DNA of 13,800 bases from Mailhella sp. (GTDB lineage: Bacteria; Desulfobacterota; Desulfovibrionia; Desulfovibrionales; Desulfovibrionaceae), in assembly GCA_017522745.1 (NCBI GenBank), contig JAFWYI010000289.1, forward strand, positions 1 to 13,800, in the 5' to 3' direction. The notes beneath the pieces were generated by a model that made no database searches, was not told where the DNA came from, and saw nothing but the letters and a program-made list of their open reading frames with translations. How positions within the stretch are numbered: position 1 is the stretch's first letter; every line of letters begins with the position of its first letter. Shown one piece after another: positions 1-6,786 of the stretch. The translations under genes and the position numbers were made by a program.

Positions 1-231
1 GCTTTTTGATCCGAGTACAAGTTCGTCAAAGCAGGAAAGAGGCTGACCTACGAGCAGTCCGGCCGCGAGGACGAGGGAATTGTCGGCGCCGAGAGGGTCG
101 GTGTTCGGAGCCATTTCCGTATATAGCACCTGACTGACGAGCGCCCGCCCACCGAGCTGATTGCGCTCCGGGGAAAGCGGAAGGCTCCGGACATTGCCGG
201 TGGTCATGTTTACACGAATGAAGTGAGGCAT
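1..231 (-). CDS. Aldehyde:ferredoxin oxidoreductase, N-terminal 77 residues (cut by the left edge)
   Basis: Reading the minus strand from an ATG at 231 gives 77 uninterrupted codons to the window edge, beginning MPHFIRVNMTTGNVRSLPLS. The pattern of a short strand with RVNMTTG, then GGRALVSQVLY (residues 27-37) and NTDPLGADNSLVLAAGLLVG (43-62), is the N-terminal domain of the AOR family. These are tungsten/molybdenum bis-pterin enzymes with one 4Fe-4S cluster that interconvert aldehydes and carboxylic acids using ferredoxin, usually in the cytoplasm. The cluster cysteines and most cofactor-binding residues lie beyond the window. The stretch after residue 60 (GQPLSCFDELVLGSKS) departs from the usual ProXSerSerGly-type segment, so the subfamily and substrate are open. 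A weak AGGA sits about 9 bases before the ATG. The gene has its own sigma-54 promoter and lies downstream of an EBP gene. Family assignment is firm; activity and substrate are inferred. Confidence 0.85.
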   Translation of the reverse strand, partial: MPHFIRVNMTTGNVRSLPLSPERNQLGGRALVSQVLYTEMAPNTDPLGADNSLVLAAGLLVGQPLSCFDELVLGSKS

Positions 232-273
232 ACCAGCGAATCCTGCATGGAACAAAGGAGATATTTTCTGGCA

Positions 274-289
274 TGCAAAAGTTATGCCA
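274..289 (-). promoter_or_regulatory. Sigma-54 (-24/-12) promoter of the AOR gene
   Basis: On the minus strand this reads TGGCATAACTTTTGCA. It has the invariant GG and GC of the RpoN consensus with correct spacing, and matches TGGCAYR-N4-TTGCW throughout. Transcription should start near 262, leaving a leader of about 30 bases before the AOR ATG at 231. An EBP gene lies immediately upstream on the same strand, which strengthens the call. I saw no second sigma-54 site upstream of the dehydrogenase gene. Confidence 0.85.
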
Positions 290-351
290 TAATTTTGGTA
301 TTATTATAATATACTGTTATTTATAAATAAAACACTATTCTTTGAGATGGG

Positions 352-364
352 TAAGTTGTTGATG
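352..364 (-). promoter_or_regulatory. Probable IHF binding site
   Basis: The minus strand reads CATCAACAACTTA, which fits WATCAANNNNTTR at every position except the first. It lies between the sigma-54 promoter and the upstream palindromes, in an AT-rich stretch (about 290-345 is very AT-rich). That is where a DNA bend would be needed to bring an enhancer-bound activator to the polymerase. IHF sites are degenerate, so this is supported mainly by position. Confidence 0.5.
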
Positions 365-371
365 ATGTAGC

Positions 372-413
372 GATACAGATACATGTATCATGATTCATGT
401 ATCTAAATGATAC
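372..413. promoter_or_regulatory. Upstream activating sequence: tandem palindromes, candidate EBP binding sites
   Basis: This segment contains a perfect 12-bp palindrome, GATACATGTATC (378-389), and an imperfect copy, GATTCATGTATC (392-403). Their centres are 14 bp apart. Single GATAC half-sites flank them at 372-376 and 409-413. The cluster is about 110-150 bp upstream of the predicted AOR start, the usual distance for enhancers of sigma-54 activators. The adjacent EBP has a Fis-type helix-turn-helix, so it is the obvious ligand. Binding is inferred from position and symmetry. Confidence 0.65.
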
Positions 414-420
414 ACTATAA

Positions 421-455
421 GGGGGCGTGCCCCTCCTGGGGAACGTGCCCGCCCC
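421..455 (-). terminator. GC-rich stem-loop just after the EBP gene
   Basis: GGGGC (422-426) pairs with GCCCC (451-455), and inside it CCCC (430-433) pairs with GGGG (438-441) around a TCCT loop. On the minus strand it starts 8 bases after the EBP stop and is followed by TTATAG, a poor U-tract. It may be a weak terminator separating EBP transcription from the AOR promoter. Confidence 0.4.
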
Positions 456-462
456 TCTTTGC

Positions 463-2406
463 CTAGTCCTTCCTCCGCCAGGCGTTTGGTGTCATGCCCA
501 TCTGTTTCACTTTGCGGTAGAGTACGCAGCGGGCAATGCCCAGTTTCTGTGCAGCAAGGCGCATATTGCCCCGAGTTTCATGGAGTATCTCCATAATTGT
601 CTCCATCTCACGCGTTTTGAGCATGCTGACCGGTCGGACGTTTTCGCTCATGCCGCTGGCTGGCGTGGAAACGCTTTGCAGGATATGCGCGGGAAGATCC
701 GAAAGCTGTATCTGGGCCGATGTGGAAATGTTGATAGTTCGTTCGATGACGTTTTCCAGCTCGCGGACATTGCCCGGCCAGTGATACAGCGAAAGGACTT
801 CCAGAGCTTCTTCCGTGAAAAAAGCCGTATCGCGTCCAAGTGCTTTAGCGAATTTATCGAGGAAGAATCGAGAGATAAGGCGGATGTCAGACTTCCTATC
901 CCTGAGCGGCGGCACCATGATGGAAAGCACGTTGAGGCGATAATAAAGGTCGCTGCGGAACGTCTTCTGGAACACCGCGTCTTCAAGGTCACGGTTCGTA
1001 GCCGCAAGTACTCTGATATTGATGCGTCTCGGAGTGGAACCTCCCACCCGCACGACTTCGTTTTCCTGAAGAAGCCTGAGCAGGCTGGCCTGAGCATCCA
1101 GCGGGAGTTCCCCTATCTCGTCAAGGAAAATGGTCCCACCTTCAGCAAGTTCGAATTTGCCGGGCTTGCCCTGTTTGCGCGCCCCGGTAAAGGCACCGTC
1201 CTCATAGCCGAACAGTTCGCTTTCCAGCAGGGAGCGGGGAATGGCACCGCAGTTCACGGCCACGAATGGCTTTCCACTGCGATTGCTGGCATTGTGGATG
1301 GATTGCGCGAAAAGCTCCTTGCCTGTGCCGGATTCCCCGAGGATGAGCGTTGTGATGTCGCTTTGTGAGGCAACCTGAGCCAGCCGCTTCACTTCTTTTA
1401 TGGCGGTGGATTCACCTACGATATTCTCAAAGGAGTAGACAGCGCTGGTACTGAGCATGCGCGTTGCGTATTCTCGTACACGTTTGAGACTGCGAAGCGT
1501 GAGAATGACGCCGCCCTCAGGAATGGGGGAGAGGGAAATAGCGTACTGCGAGGTGCCATGTTCCAGCGTAAGCGTGACTTCCCGATCGTTCACCTTATGG
1601 CGGGCCGCCAGCATCCCTTCCAGAACATCGCAGGAGAGAATGATCTCGTTTATTCTTTTTCCCGGACAAGGGGCATTCAAACCAAGCATGGTCCGCCCCT
1701 TGTTGTTCATGGAGCGTATGCGATGTTCGCTGTCCAGAATGATAACGCCTTCATCCAGCAGCTCCAGCATGACATTCTGCTCCTTGAGCAGCATGCGCAG
1801 GTGGAGCTGTTCGGAGATGGCGTAGGTTGCGGCCTCCACAAGACCCAGCGTGTGATAATGATAGCCCTGACGACGGATGGAGACGTTCAGTACTGCTACA
1901 AAGCTGCCGTCATTGAAGATCGGGGCACTGCAGCAACACCAGTCGGAAGCGTCAGGATTGTAATGCTCCGCTCCGATGACCTCGATGGGGCGGCGTTCGA
2001 CAAGCCCTGTTCCCAGACCGTTCGTGCCCCCGAATTCTTCGCTTGCGAGATAACCGGGGCGAAACACCGTGAGGGCATTGATATCCTCTTCATGACCGAC
2101 GACATGAAGGATGAGCCCGGAGGCATCGGCCAGACCAATGACGGAACGAGCGGCGCTGATGGATGAGAACAGCTTCTCCATGATGGGAACGGAGCTTTCC
2201 AGTAGCTCGTGATTCCTGATGAGCGCTTCTTCCAGCACTTCTGCGGGAACAGGGGCGGGCGTCTTCGTCTGCTGCTGATATGTGCGACAGCGTTTCCACG
2301 AGGCAAGGATGAACGGACGGACCCGTTTTTCATCAATGTCCTCGCCTCGCATGAATGCGTTTCGAAGATCAAGGAGTTCATCAAAAGTATAAGCGATATC
2401 AGTCAT
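463..2406 (-). CDS. AcoR-like sigma-54-dependent transcriptional activator (GAF-PAS-AAA+-HTH)
   Basis: This 647-residue protein is an enhancer-binding activator of RpoN polymerase. A GAF-type sensor domain (about 80-200) carries FGGTNGLGTGL, typical of AcoR-like regulators of aldehyde, alcohol and acetoin catabolism. A PAS-like domain follows (about 210-310). The AAA+ domain (about 327-560) has Walker A GESGTGKE (357-364), the sigma-54 contact loop GAFTGA (404-409), Walker B TIFLDE (425-430) and arginines in FRSDLYYRLN. A Fis-type helix-turn-helix occupies about 600-640. There is no response-regulator receiver domain, so it probably senses a small molecule directly. The GAF domain contains three adjacent cysteines (157-159). 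The start at 2406 has GAGAAG upstream and sits 36 bases after the GlcG-like gene. The adjacent sigma-54 promoter and palindromes suggest it controls the AOR gene. Class is certain; the inducer is unknown. Confidence 0.93.
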   Translation of the reverse strand: MTDIAYTFDELLDLRNAFMRGEDIDEKRVRPFILASWKRCRTYQQQTKTPAPVPAEVLEEALIRNHELLESSVPIMEKLFSSISAARSVIGLADASGLILHVVGHEEDINALTVFRPGYLASEEFGGTNGLGTGLVERRPIEVIGAEHYNPDASDWCCCSAPIFNDGSFVAVLNVSIRRQGYHYHTLGLVEAATYAISEQLHLRMLLKEQNVMLELLDEGVIILDSEHRIRSMNNKGRTMLGLNAPCPGKRINEIILSCDVLEGMLAARHKVNDREVTLTLEHGTSQYAISLSPIPEGGVILTLRSLKRVREYATRMLSTSAVYSFENIVGESTAIKEVKRLAQVASQSDITTLILGESGTGKELFAQSIHNASNRSGKPFVAVNCGAIPRSLLESELFGYEDGAFTGARKQGKPGKFELAEGGTIFLDEIGELPLDAQASLLRLLQENEVVRVGGSTPRRINIRVLAATNRDLEDAVFQKTFRSDLYYRLNVLSIMVPPLRDRKSDIRLISRFFLDKFAKALGRDTAFFTEEALEVLSLYHWPGNVRELENVIERTINISTSAQIQLSDLPAHILQSVSTPASGMSENVRPVSMLKTREMETIMEILHETRGNMRLAAQKLGIARCVLYRKVKQMGMTPNAWRRKD

Positions 2407-2442
2407 ATATTCTTCTCACACTGGAGCCGGATATACAGAGTG

Positions 2443-2835
2443 TCAAACGAGCAGAGCCGCAAAGGATATCGCCAGAGCCTCATCCTCCTGCGGGGCGCGC
2501 CCTGAGACGGCGACACCACCTATGACGATACCATCTGCCGTGATCACGGGCACGCCGCCTTGCACAGTGGTAAAATGCGCTTCTCCGAAGTCGGTCAGCG
2601 TGAGCTGTTCACGCACGAGGCGCTCATGGAATTTGGCAGTACTCACTCCCATACGGGCGGCGGTGCAGGCTTTGGATCTCGCCATAGTGAAAGAACGCGA
2701 GGAGGCTCCTTCCATCTGAGTATATCCCAGAACGAAGCCATGCTCATCCGTGATGCAGAGGCTCACAGGGGAACCTTCCCCCGCCAGCTCTTCAAGTCTT
2801 ACGATCGCTTCAACTATTTTTTTTCTGGCTATCAT
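2443..2835 (-). CDS. GlcG/HbpS-like (DUF336) small protein
   Basis: A 130-residue protein of the GlcG/HbpS family, close to the family's usual length. The C-terminal half carries the hallmark GGVPVITADGIVIGGVAVSG (about 93-112). The N-terminal half has a helix followed by VSLCITDEHG. Relatives include Streptomyces HbpS (haem-binding), GlcG from glycolate operons, and the C-terminal part of PduO from propanediol/propanal metabolism. The biochemical role is poorly defined. No signal peptide or membrane segment is evident, so it is probably cytoplasmic. The start at 2835 is 9 bases after the dehydrogenase stop, and its GAGG ribosome site overlaps that TGA, so translation is probably coupled. The setting beside a hydroxyacid dehydrogenase and an AOR suggests a chaperone-like or cofactor role in aldehyde/hydroxyacid metabolism (inference). 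Confidence 0.85.
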   Translation of the reverse strand: MIARKKIVEAIVRLEELAGEGSPVSLCITDEHGFVLGYTQMEGASSRSFTMARSKACTAARMGVSTAKFHERLVREQLTLTDFGEAHFTTVQGGVPVITADGIVIGGVAVSGRAPQEDEALAISFAALLV

Positions 2836-2844
2836 GGATCGACC

Positions 2845-3720
2845 TCAGTCTGCCTGGAGCGTATCTGTCAGAGCGATGGCACTGCAATCTTTTTTGTCAT
2901 TAGCCGCGGAAGCCTTAAAAAGTCCGTAGGCACATTCCGCGAGCGGCAGGGAAAGTTCGGGCGAGGATGCGGCACAATCCAGCGCGATGCCCATATCCTT
3001 CCGCAACAGAGCAAGGGTGAACGCGGCGGGTTCGAAGCGCCCTTCACTGATGCGTGAAAAGTTCCGACTGAACTGCGTGGAGCCTCCGGCACTCACGGCT
3101 ACGACTTCGGCAAGCAGATCGAGGTCCAGCCCCTTGGCGGTAGCAAAACGATAAAATTCCCCCACTGCGGCAAGATTGATGGCTCCCAGCAGATTCGTCA
3201 TGGATTTTACGAGCTTGCCATTGCCTACTTCGCCAAGATTGAATACTTTTTCGGCAATGGCATCAAAAATAGGGGCGGCGCGCTGGAAATCGTCTTCGGC
3301 ACCTGCGCCCATGATGGTGAGGGTGCCGTCTATGGCTTTGGGCAGGGCCCCCGTGATGGGCGCGTCGATGACAGAAACACCGCGCGATCTGTAATAATCC
3401 TGCACGGCTCTGACAGCCTCAGGCGAGCAGGATGTCATTTCTATGATGACGCTCCCCGGTTTTACCGCTTTCAGCATTGCGTCATTGAGGTAGACATCCC
3501 GCACGGCGGCATCATCGGGCACGACGCTTATGATGAACTCTGCATTTTCGAGCATACCGTCGAGAGTATCATGGATGACAGCACCATGCTTCTGCGCTTC
3601 TAGCGGGCGTTCCATACGTCCCTGCCTGGGGAGCAAATGGACACGATGCCCAGCTCGAAGAAGATTGAGCGCCATGGGCATCCCCATGGTTCCGAGGCCG
3701 AAAAAAGCGATATCTGCCAT
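2845..3720 (-). CDS. NAD(P)-dependent beta-hydroxyacid dehydrogenase (3-hydroxyisobutyrate dehydrogenase / tartronate-semialdehyde reductase family)
   Basis: A 291-residue protein of normal family length. The Rossmann motif GLGTMG is at 8-13, with Arg32 after the second strand, a place where NADP-preferring members often have a basic residue. The substrate motif reads DAPITGA (119-125), a variant of the common DAPVSGG. The catalytic lysine is K172 in GNGKLVKSMTN, with the partner N176, and KDMGIAL (241-247) is the conserved helix. Enzymes of this family oxidise a beta-hydroxyacid to a semialdehyde or run in reverse; members include GarR, MmsB and sulfolactaldehyde reductase YihU. The exact substrate cannot be read from the sequence. 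A strong AAGGAG precedes the ATG. It is the first gene of the probable dehydrogenase-GlcG-EBP operon. Family certain, substrate unknown. Confidence 0.9.
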   Translation of the reverse strand: MADIAFFGLGTMGMPMALNLLRAGHRVHLLPRQGRMERPLEAQKHGAVIHDTLDGMLENAEFIISVVPDDAAVRDVYLNDAMLKAVKPGSVIIEMTSCSPEAVRAVQDYYRSRGVSVIDAPITGALPKAIDGTLTIMGAGAEDDFQRAAPIFDAIAEKVFNLGEVGNGKLVKSMTNLLGAINLAAVGEFYRFATAKGLDLDLLAEVVAVSAGGSTQFSRNFSRISEGRFEPAAFTLALLRKDMGIALDCAASSPELSLPLAECAYGLFKASAANDKKDCSAIALTDTLQAD

Positions 3721-3743
3721 TGTTGTCTCCTTGTATTATAGTG

Positions 3744-3772
3744 ATAATATTCAAGATAATAACGAGATTCAA
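3744..3772 (-). promoter_or_regulatory. Sigma-70 promoter for the dehydrogenase-GlcG-EBP operon
   Basis: On the minus strand TTGAAT (3767-3772) and TATTAT (3744-3749) are separated by exactly 17 bases. An alternative -10, TATAAT, lies slightly downstream. Either start leaves a short leader with AAGGAG. A vegetative promoter here would keep the EBP present at a basal level. Confidence 0.55.
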
Positions 3773-3989
3773 GCAGAAATTTTTATTAAGTGCTTCCGTT
3801 TTCGGACGGATAGGGAAATGCCCTGCACCAGACGTTTTTTGGTGTCTCGCCTTTCCTCGGACATCCTTTTAAGAGGGACAGATATCCGCAGAAACTCGGG
3901 AGCTTACCCTTGCAGCCAACGCGAGAGAACATGCACCAGCGTTTGCTTCCGGGCAGTGGATCCACGCCGCTTAGTTGCCAGCACATAAA

Positions 3990-4035
3990 CTGAGCGGCCC
4001 GGGCTGGATGTTTGCATCCGGCGCGGACCGCTCAG
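3990..4035 (-). terminator. Long stem-loop downstream of ilvA
   Basis: CTGAGCGG (3990-3997) pairs with CCGCTCAG (4028-4035). The arm continues through CCCGGGCT/GGCGCGGA with two mismatches to GGATG/CATCC closing a four-base loop, about 21 paired positions in all. On the minus strand TTTAT follows, a short U-run, so this is probably part of the ilvA terminator. It could also be a structured RNA element. Confidence 0.5.
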
Positions 4036-4046
4036 AACTATAGGGG

Positions 4047-4076
4047 GGGGGAGATCATCTCCCCCTCAATATTTTT
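4047..4076 (+). terminator. Terminator-like hairpin with a T-rich tail on the plus strand
   Basis: GGGGGAGA (4047-4054) pairs perfectly with TCTCCCCC (4058-4065) around TCA. On the plus strand it is followed by TCAATATTTTT, a reasonable U-tract. On the minus strand only Cs follow. No plus-strand gene lies to its left. It may serve antisense transcripts or a small RNA, or just act with the neighbouring stem-loop on ilvA. Confidence 0.4.
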
Positions 4077-4089
4077 CCCAACTATCCTC

Positions 4090-5631
4090 TTACCCCATCG
4101 GAGCGAGGAACTTGGAGCAGGCGATGTTATCGGTCTCGTCCCACCAGGCGAAGCCGAGTTTGTTCAGGTTTTCGTAGAATTCGTCCTGTTTTTCGGGGGC
4201 GACTTCGAAGCCGCAGGCCACGCGGCCGTATTCGGCGCCGTGGTTACGGTAGTGGAACATGGTCACGTTGAAGCCGGAGCCGAGGGTCTCAAGGAACTGG
4301 AGCAGGGCACCTGCGCGTTCCGGGAACTGGAAGGACAGGATGCGTTCGTTCTTCACTGTAGCCGGGGCGCGGCCGCCGATCATGTAGCGCACGTGGCTTT
4401 TTGCGAAGGTGTTGCGCGTCATATCCGTGACATGGTAGCCGGAGCTGCGCAGGTCTTCGATGATGCGTTCCAGTTCTTCCATGCCGTCCGTGAGGCGCAG
4501 AGAAGTAAAGATCTCGGCGTGTTCCGGGTCGGTGAAGCGGTAGTTGAATTCCGTTACCATACGGTTGCCGAGCTTCTTGCACAGGGTGTGGAAGGCGCCC
4601 GGCTTTTCAGGGATGGTCACGGAGATGATGCCTTCGCGGCGTTCACCCACTTCGCAGCGTTCGGAAACGAAGCGCAGGGTGTGGAAGTTCATGTTCGCGC
4701 CGGAAAGGATGCAGGCCATGCGTGCGCCCTTGATATCGTGTTCGGTAACGTACTTCTTGAGGCCGGCGAGGGAGAGTGCGCCTGAAGGTTCCGCGATGGC
4801 GCGGGTATCGTCGAAGATATCCTTGAGCGCGGCGCAGATCTCATCGTTGGAGCAGGTGATGACCTCATCGAGATGTTCGCGCAGAACGCGGAAGGTTTCG
4901 TTGCCGATGCGCTTTACGGCAACACCGTCAGCGAACAGGGAAACGCGGTCGAGCGTGACGGGCTCATTGTTTTCCCACGCGGCCTTCAGGCTGGCGGAAC
5001 CCTTGGCTTCCACGCCGATGACCTTCACGCCGGGCAGGATCTGCTTGATGTAGACGGCGATGCCTGCGGCAAGACCGCCACCACCGACCTGCACGAAAAC
5101 GTGCGTGAGGCGGCTGTCCTGTTCAAGGAGTTCGCGAGCGATGGTGCCCTGACCGGCGATGACATCAGCATCGTCGTAAGGCGGGATGAGGGTAAGCCCT
5201 TCTTCCTTGGCGAGGCGCTGGGATTCTGCGTAGGCTTCATCGAAGCTGTTGCCGAAGAGTACCACGTTCCCGCCGAAACGGCGCACGGCGTCCACCTTGA
5301 TGTCGGGGGTGGTCTTGGGCATGACGATGGTGGCCTTCACGCCGAGCTTCGCACCCGAGAGCGCACAGCCCTGAGCATGATTGCCGGCCGAGGCCGCGAT
5401 GACGCCACGCACTTTCGCTTCTTCAGGAAGCTGGGCGATCTTGTTGTAGGCACCGCGCAGCTTGAAGGAATGGACGGGCTGAAGGTCTTCACGCTTGATG
5501 CAGACACGGCTGCCAAGGCGCTCGGAAAGTTTCTCCATGTACTCCAGCGGGGTCACGCGGGCCACGTCGTACACGGGGGCAAGCAGGATCTTTCTAAGAT
5601 ATTCTGCAGAAGTAGGCTGTTCGAGAGGCAT
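4090..5631 (-). CDS. ilvA: Threonine ammonia-lyase, biosynthetic, with two C-terminal ACT-like domains
   Basis: A 513-residue, full-length biosynthetic threonine deaminase. This PLP enzyme converts L-threonine to 2-oxobutanoate and ammonia, the first committed step to isoleucine. The PLP lysine is K57 in SFKLRG (55-60), followed by SAGNHAQG (81-88) and the phosphate-cradling glycine loop GGGGLAAG (183-190). Two ACT-like regulatory repeats lie at about 333-410 (VTIPEKPGAFHTL) and 428-505 (FQFPERAGALLQFL), as in the isoleucine-inhibited, valine-activated E. coli type; catabolic TdcB lacks them. GGAG six bases before the ATG supports the start. It lies 41 bases downstream of the PP-loop gene and is probably co-transcribed with it. 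No T-box or leader-peptide attenuator is visible. Confidence 0.95.
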   Translation of the reverse strand: MPLEQPTSAEYLRKILLAPVYDVARVTPLEYMEKLSERLGSRVCIKREDLQPVHSFKLRGAYNKIAQLPEEAKVRGVIAASAGNHAQGCALSGAKLGVKATIVMPKTTPDIKVDAVRRFGGNVVLFGNSFDEAYAESQRLAKEEGLTLIPPYDDADVIAGQGTIARELLEQDSRLTHVFVQVGGGGLAAGIAVYIKQILPGVKVIGVEAKGSASLKAAWENNEPVTLDRVSLFADGVAVKRIGNETFRVLREHLDEVITCSNDEICAALKDIFDDTRAIAEPSGALSLAGLKKYVTEHDIKGARMACILSGANMNFHTLRFVSERCEVGERREGIISVTIPEKPGAFHTLCKKLGNRMVTEFNYRFTDPEHAEIFTSLRLTDGMEELERIIEDLRSSGYHVTDMTRNTFAKSHVRYMIGGRAPATVKNERILSFQFPERAGALLQFLETLGSGFNVTMFHYRNHGAEYGRVACGFEVAPEKQDEFYENLNKLGFAWWDETDNIACSKFLAPMG

Positions 5632-5672
5632 ATCGTTCTCCGAGTGTTCTCGGTTCTTTGGTGGCGGACCGA

Positions 5673-6755
5673 TCAGGCCTGATCGCTGTCGGTCTGCTCG
5701 TCGCTTTTTTTAGCGGGCTTGCGCAGAGCGTAGAGTTCGTCGCGTGCGGCTTCCCACGTGGGTTCAGCAAAGTCACTTTCACGGCGAGGCGTGATGTGCA
5801 CGATGTGCTGCTGGCCGTTCTGCGTGACGCGCACACCCACGAGCGTTCCTTCCTCGCCGGCCTTCACGGCCTTGGGAGAGTAGGAGGCCACAAGGGCGGC
5901 GGCCTTCTGCACGGCCTCGGCATCCCATGCTCGGGAACTGCGGCCGATGGCGATGGGACCGGGGAAGCCGACCAGCTTGAAGTGGAGGTCGCTGCTCTGC
6001 TGCAGGTCGGCGTAAATTTCGTTGTCGTACTTGTGACGGCCGACAGCCAGCCAGAAATCTCCCATCCAGAACTGACGTCCGGTATCGGCAAGACGGAAAT
6101 CATTCACCGTGGGAACATCGAGGCGGGAAAGCACAGGCCAGAAGCGGCGGGTATTCTCTTTCTCGGTGAGCTTGCAGCCGCCGCCGGGAGTGGGGATCTC
6201 GGTGATGCCGAAATGTTCGGCAAGAGCGAGCTGATCCTTACGGCCGCGGCCGTTGAATCCCAGCAGCTTTTCGCGGTCTACAAGTCCGGATTCTTCCATG
6301 GGGGTGGGGTCGAGCAGTTTGGCGCAGAGAGGGCGCAGGAGTACGTCGCGCACGCCGGCATCGCGGCGGATGGCGTTCAGGGTATCGCGGCGCTGGCTCA
6401 TGGGACGCTGACCCAGCACCTCGCCGGAAACGATGAACTTCGCGCCGTACTTGTCCATGAGTTCGCGGGCGCGGGTCATCATGACGATCTTGCAGTCCAC
6501 ACAGGGATTCATGGCGGAGCCGTAGCCGTGGGCCGGACCGCGCTTGAGCAGTTCCACGAATTCTGCGCTCACGTCCACCGTGTCGATATCCAGCCCGTAT
6601 TCCTTGCACCAGTGGGCCACGCGGCCGGGGTGGCCGAAGAAGGGCGAGAAGAAGTGCAGGCATTTGATAGCCTTACCCTGTTCCATCACCAGCCGGGCGG
6701 CGAGGATACTGTCCAGCCCCCCGGAGAAAAGTGCTATGCCGTCGTAATTTTTCAT
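5673..6755 (-). CDS. ThiI/MnmA-like PP-loop ATPase with a probable NFACT-R (DUF814) C-terminal domain
   Basis: A 360-residue protein. The N-terminal domain is a PP-loop (N-type) ATP pyrophosphatase with SGGLDS at 11-16. Paired cysteines NPCVDC (C85, C88) and a later cysteine in GGGC (C194) resemble the catalytic cysteines of tRNA thiouridylases such as MnmA, which adenylate a uridine and deliver persulfide sulfur. The C-terminal part (about 220-330: WLAVGRHKYDNEIY, PGPIAIGRSS) looks like the NFACT-R RNA-binding domain, and a charged tail ends the protein. Fusions of this kind have been proposed to be RNA-thiolation enzymes. Such proteins are often mis-labelled as 2-thiouridylate methyltransferases; no methyltransferase motif is present. 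Which base it modifies is unknown. The start at 6755 has only a weak AAAGAG upstream. It is divergent from recA and 41 bases upstream of ilvA. Confidence 0.8.
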   Translation of the reverse strand: MKNYDGIALFSGGLDSILAARLVMEQGKAIKCLHFFSPFFGHPGRVAHWCKEYGLDIDTVDVSAEFVELLKRGPAHGYGSAMNPCVDCKIVMMTRARELMDKYGAKFIVSGEVLGQRPMSQRRDTLNAIRRDAGVRDVLLRPLCAKLLDPTPMEESGLVDREKLLGFNGRGRKDQLALAEHFGITEIPTPGGGCKLTEKENTRRFWPVLSRLDVPTVNDFRLADTGRQFWMGDFWLAVGRHKYDNEIYADLQQSSDLHFKLVGFPGPIAIGRSSRAWDAEAVQKAAALVASYSPKAVKAGEEGTLVGVRVTQNGQQHIVHITPRRESDFAEPTWEAARDELYALRKPAKKSDEQTDSDQA

Positions 6756-6786
6756 GGCTCTTTGATAGATGCTATCCGCCCTGCTG

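Larger units (their letters stand above)
3773..4089. other. Intergenic stretch between ilvA and the dehydrogenase operon
   Basis: About 320 bases without a convincing gene. The ilvA-proximal part holds two strong stem-loops, listed separately. The rest (3773-3985) has small inverted repeats such as CCGTTTTCGGACGG at 3797-3810 but no tRNA or known RNA family that I recognise. A 66-codon minus-strand reading frame (3786-3986) is cysteine-rich but lacks a ribosome site. Confidence 0.6.

Noticed and set aside
26..274. 82-codon minus-strand frame at the left edge
   Set aside because: The AOR frame (start at 231) gives a clear family match through the same DNA; this one is arginine- and serine-rich nonsense.
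427..1368. 313-codon plus-strand frame within the EBP gene
   Set aside because: The EBP on the minus strand shows GAFTGA and Walker motifs in this interval; the plus frame has none.
6756..6786. Promoter for the PP-loop gene with TTGCCA and TATCAA at 17-base spacing on the minus strand
   Set aside because: Transcription would start at or within the ATG, leaving no leader; too weak to list as a feature.
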